Below are positions 62,178 to 64,000 of a DNA stretch of 64,000 bases, in pieces; the first letter of the stretch is position 1, and each line of letters begins with the position of its first letter. The notes beneath the pieces are model-generated. The model did not search any database and was not told where the DNA came from. It worked only from the letters and a program-made list of their open reading frames with translations. Where the stretch lies: assembly GCA_900489925.1 (NCBI GenBank), contig UEHQ01000013.1, positions 1 through 64,000 on the forward strand, written 5' to 3'. This DNA is from Hyphomicrobiales bacterium. GTDB lineage: Bacteria; Pseudomonadota; Alphaproteobacteria; Rhizobiales; Rhizobiaceae. Made by a program: the position numbers and the translations under genes.

Positions 62178-62981
62178 ATGGCACGTCAGACTTACTGGAA
62201 AGGATACCTCAAGCTCTCGCTGGTCACCGCCTCGGTGTCGCTGACACCGGCGACCACCGACAGCAACCAGTTGCGCTTCCATGTTCTGAACAGGAAGACG
62301 AACAACCGCGTTGAGAGCCGGTATGTGGACAGCGTCACTCATAAGCCGATCTCCGACAAGGACCAGGTCAAAGGATACCCGCGCGGCGAGGACGACTATG
62401 TCATTCTCGAAGACGCCGAGATCAACGAAGTCGGCCTGGAAAGCACGCGCACGATCGATATCGACACGTTCGTGCCGCGCGGTTCGATCGACTGGATCTG
62501 GTACGACAAGCCGCATTTTCTCGTGCCCGAAGACAAGGTTGGGACGGAAGCGTTCTGCGTGATCCGCGAAGCGATGCAGGCAAATGGCGTCGTCGGCATC
62601 GCCCGCCTCGTTCTCTATCGGCGCGAGCGCGCGGTCCTGCTCGAACCCCAGGGCAAGGGAATTATCCTCTGGACACTTCACTTCGGCGACGAGGTTCGAG
62701 CGCCCATCGCTCCCCTGGACAGCGAGGAGAAGGTCGACGGCACCGTGCTTTCCCTTATGAACAAGCTCGTCCAGGACAGGACCGAGGACTGGAAGCCTTC
62801 TATGGTGCAGGACCCGGTGCAAAAGCGCCTGAGAGCAATGATCCGCGCCAAGCAGAAGTCGCTGGTCAAGACGGCCCCGGCTTCAAAGCGGTCGACCGTG
62901 AAGCCGACCGGCAACATCGTCAACATGATGGACGCGCTGAAAAAAAGCCTCGCCAAGGAAACAAGCCGGCCAAAGCATTGA
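62178..62981 (+). CDS. ku: non-homologous end-joining protein Ku
   Basis: 267 aa from the ATG at 62178; the frame is open upstream but the family start is ARQTYWKGYLKLSLVTASVS. The Ku core is clear (SVTHKPISDKDQVKGYPRGE, TIDIDTFVPRGSIDWIWYDK, GIARLVLYRRERAVLLEPQG), with a basic tail (KRSTVKPTG and LKKSLAKETSRPKH) that usually contacts LigD or DNA. Ku dimers encircle broken DNA ends and recruit LigD. The gene converges on ligD with a 12-bp gap. Rhizobia often carry several ku-ligD sets. Confidence 0.93.
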   Translation: MARQTYWKGYLKLSLVTASVSLTPATTDSNQLRFHVLNRKTNNRVESRYVDSVTHKPISDKDQVKGYPRGEDDYVILEDAEINEVGLESTRTIDIDTFVPRGSIDWIWYDKPHFLVPEDKVGTEAFCVIREAMQANGVVGIARLVLYRRERAVLLEPQGKGIILWTLHFGDEVRAPIAPLDSEEKVDGTVLSLMNKLVQDRTEDWKPSMVQDPVQKRLRAMIRAKQKSLVKTAPASKRSTVKPTGNIVNMMDALKKSLAKETSRPKH

Positions 62982-62993
62982 CCGGCCAAGCTG

Positions 62994-64000
62994 CTATTTT
63001 CGCTTTGCCAGTGGCACTGCCGCTGCGAAGAAATCCGCCCAGGGATCGTGACGCAAGGCATCGAGACGGATCGGCGCGTTGTCGATCGTGAAGTAGGCAG
63101 GACCAATCTCTTCAGTCAGCTCGTCCCAGCCAAGCGGCATTGATACCGCGGCGCCAGGGCGCGCACGCGTCGAGTAGGCCGCCACCGCCGTATTGCCACG
63201 TCCGTTTCGCAAATAGTCGATGAAGATCTTGCCGTCGCGTTTCGCCTTGGTTGCGGTCGCCAGATATTTATCCGGCTGATCGCTCGACATTCCGTCAGCC
63301 AACGCCTTGGCAAACGCTTTCACTTCGGCCCAGCCGGCCTTGGGTTTCAACGGTGTCACCACATGGAGACCCTTGCCCCCAGAGGTCTTGACGAAAGCCG
63401 CAAGACCTATCGCTTCGATACGGTCTTTAAGCTCCCTCGCCGCCACCATCACCTCCTGCCACGAGACGTCATCGGCCGGGTCGAGATCCATGGTGACCAT
63501 GTCCGGCTTTTCCCAGCTTCCCGTCGTCGCGCCCCACGGATGCACCTCCAGAACAGCCGACTGCACGAGCGCGATCATGCCGTCGAAGTCGCTGATGCGG
63601 AGTAGTTTGTCGCCACCCTTATCCTTCGGGTCGGCAACCTGCTCGATATGGGGGTTCATCCCCTTCCAGGCGTGTTTCTGGAAGAACCGCTGATGGCCCG
63701 CGATGCCGTCGGGGCACCGCAAGAGAGACAGGGGACGATTGACCACGAAGGGCTCGATAAACCGCCAGACCCTGGCATAGTAATCGGCAAGTCCCTGCTT
63801 GGTGACACCTTGTTCCGGCCAATAGATGCGGTCTGGATGGGTCAGTGTGACGCCTGAATGCGGCAGGTCCACCGTGATCGTCTTTCCTGTTTCCTTCATC
63901 ACATCCTCGGCGGGCTTGTCCTCGCGCAAACCGCGAAACGCCGCATGGCGCAGGTTTTCGTCGCGTGACCATGCCTGGAATTCGACCTCGGCGACAAGCC
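62994..64000 (-). CDS. ligD: ATP-dependent DNA ligase LigD, C-terminal part (polymerase domain), 5' end outside window
   Basis: The open frame continues to the right edge without a stop. The segment LVAEVEFQAWSRDENLRHAA at the edge, then FRGLREDKPAEDV, is the end of the ligase OB-fold. The LigD polymerase/primase domain follows: LTHPDRIYWPEQGVTKQGLA, MDLDPADDVSW with the metal aspartates, FVKTSGGKGLHVVTPLK and DYLRNGRGNTAVAAYSTRAR. The order ligase then polymerase is usual for rhizobial LigD; any nuclease domain would be N-terminal and outside the window. It fills and seals ends held by Ku. Confidence 0.92.
   Translation of the reverse strand, partial: LVAEVEFQAWSRDENLRHAAFRGLREDKPAEDVMKETGKTITVDLPHSGVTLTHPDRIYWPEQGVTKQGLADYYARVWRFIEPFVVNRPLSLLRCPDGIAGHQRFFQKHAWKGMNPHIEQVADPKDKGGDKLLRISDFDGMIALVQSAVLEVHPWGATTGSWEKPDMVTMDLDPADDVSWQEVMVAARELKDRIEAIGLAAFVKTSGGKGLHVVTPLKPKAGWAEVKAFAKALADGMSSDQPDKYLATATKAKRDGKIFIDYLRNGRGNTAVAAYSTRARPGAAVSMPLGWDELTEEIGPAYFTIDNAPIRLDALRHDPWADFFAAAVPLAKRK

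Noticed and set aside
62994..63929. LigD polymerase domain as a complete stand-alone gene starting at 63929
   Set aside because: The start would be an internal TTG; the frame continues to the right edge and encodes the end of a ligase OB-fold, so the gene is a partial full-length ligD.

Overview
The window looks like a chromosome or chromid segment of a Rhizobiaceae bacterium (Rhizobium, Sinorhizobium or Agrobacterium type). The evidence is the GC-rich coding style, the many ABC importers paired with GntR or LacI regulators, a rhizobial cellulose operon that includes bcsN, a Ku/LigD pair, and homologues of the rhizopine (moc) catabolic genes. No replication origin, rRNA operon, integrase, transposase or CRISPR array was seen.

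Layout. (1) 1-5.1 kb: a polyamine-type ABC importer (binding protein and ATPase, leaving the left edge), a divergent GntR regulator, a small unknown protein, a periplasmic SIMPL-domain protein and a tRNA-Ile2(CAU). (2) 5.1-20.2 kb: a visibly AT-richer block that begins directly after the tRNA. It holds a membrane O-acyltransferase with an SGNH domain, a legionaminic/sialic-type nonulosonate gene set (CBS-nucleotidyltransferase, CMP-NulO synthetase, 4,6-dehydratase, NeuD, NeuB, NeuC, aminotransferase), a GT-B-like putative transferase, and a restriction-modification gene broken by a frameshift. It reads as a surface-glycan and defence island. (3) 20.1-32.2 kb: a sugar-type ABC importer, a LacI regulator, a MocA-like dehydrogenase, a three-part oxygenase (Rieske ferredoxin, ferredoxin reductase, membrane di-iron hydroxylase, matching MocE/F/D) and three one-carbon/folate enzymes (PurU, PanB-like, FolD). 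Four copies of one 16-bp near-palindrome sit in the promoter regions of all its transcription units, so this appears to be one LacI regulon for importing and oxidatively demethylating an O-methylated cyclitol or sugar, with capture of the released C1 unit.

(4) 32.2-43.2 kb: a phosphodiester-glycosidase-like exported protein, a small unknown, two tandem GntR paralogues, and a quinate/shikimate-type catabolic cluster (3-dehydroshikimate dehydratase fused to an HPPD-like domain, type II dehydroquinase, Gfo/Idh dehydrogenase, divergent AroE-like protein) with its own amino-acid-type ABC importer. (5) 43.2-49 kb: a GNAT acetyltransferase, an alditol-oxidase-like flavoprotein, a GAF-GGDEF-PilZ-like c-di-GMP protein, an EamA transporter and a branched-chain aminotransferase. 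(6) 49-58.6 kb: the cellulose operon bcsN-bcsA-bcsB-bcsZ-TPR, with overlapping starts and stops. (7) 59-62 kb: a pectin/uronate module (kduI, kdgF, kduD) divergent from a GntR regulator; kduD carries an in-frame amber codon. (8) 62.2-64 kb: Ku convergent with ligD, which runs off the right edge.

How they fit together: most modules serve a plant-associated life: uptake of plant or nodule compounds (cyclitols, quinate/shikimate, pectin breakdown products), surface polysaccharides (nonulosonates, cellulose) and c-di-GMP control. All assignments come from reading motifs by eye; no database search was run.
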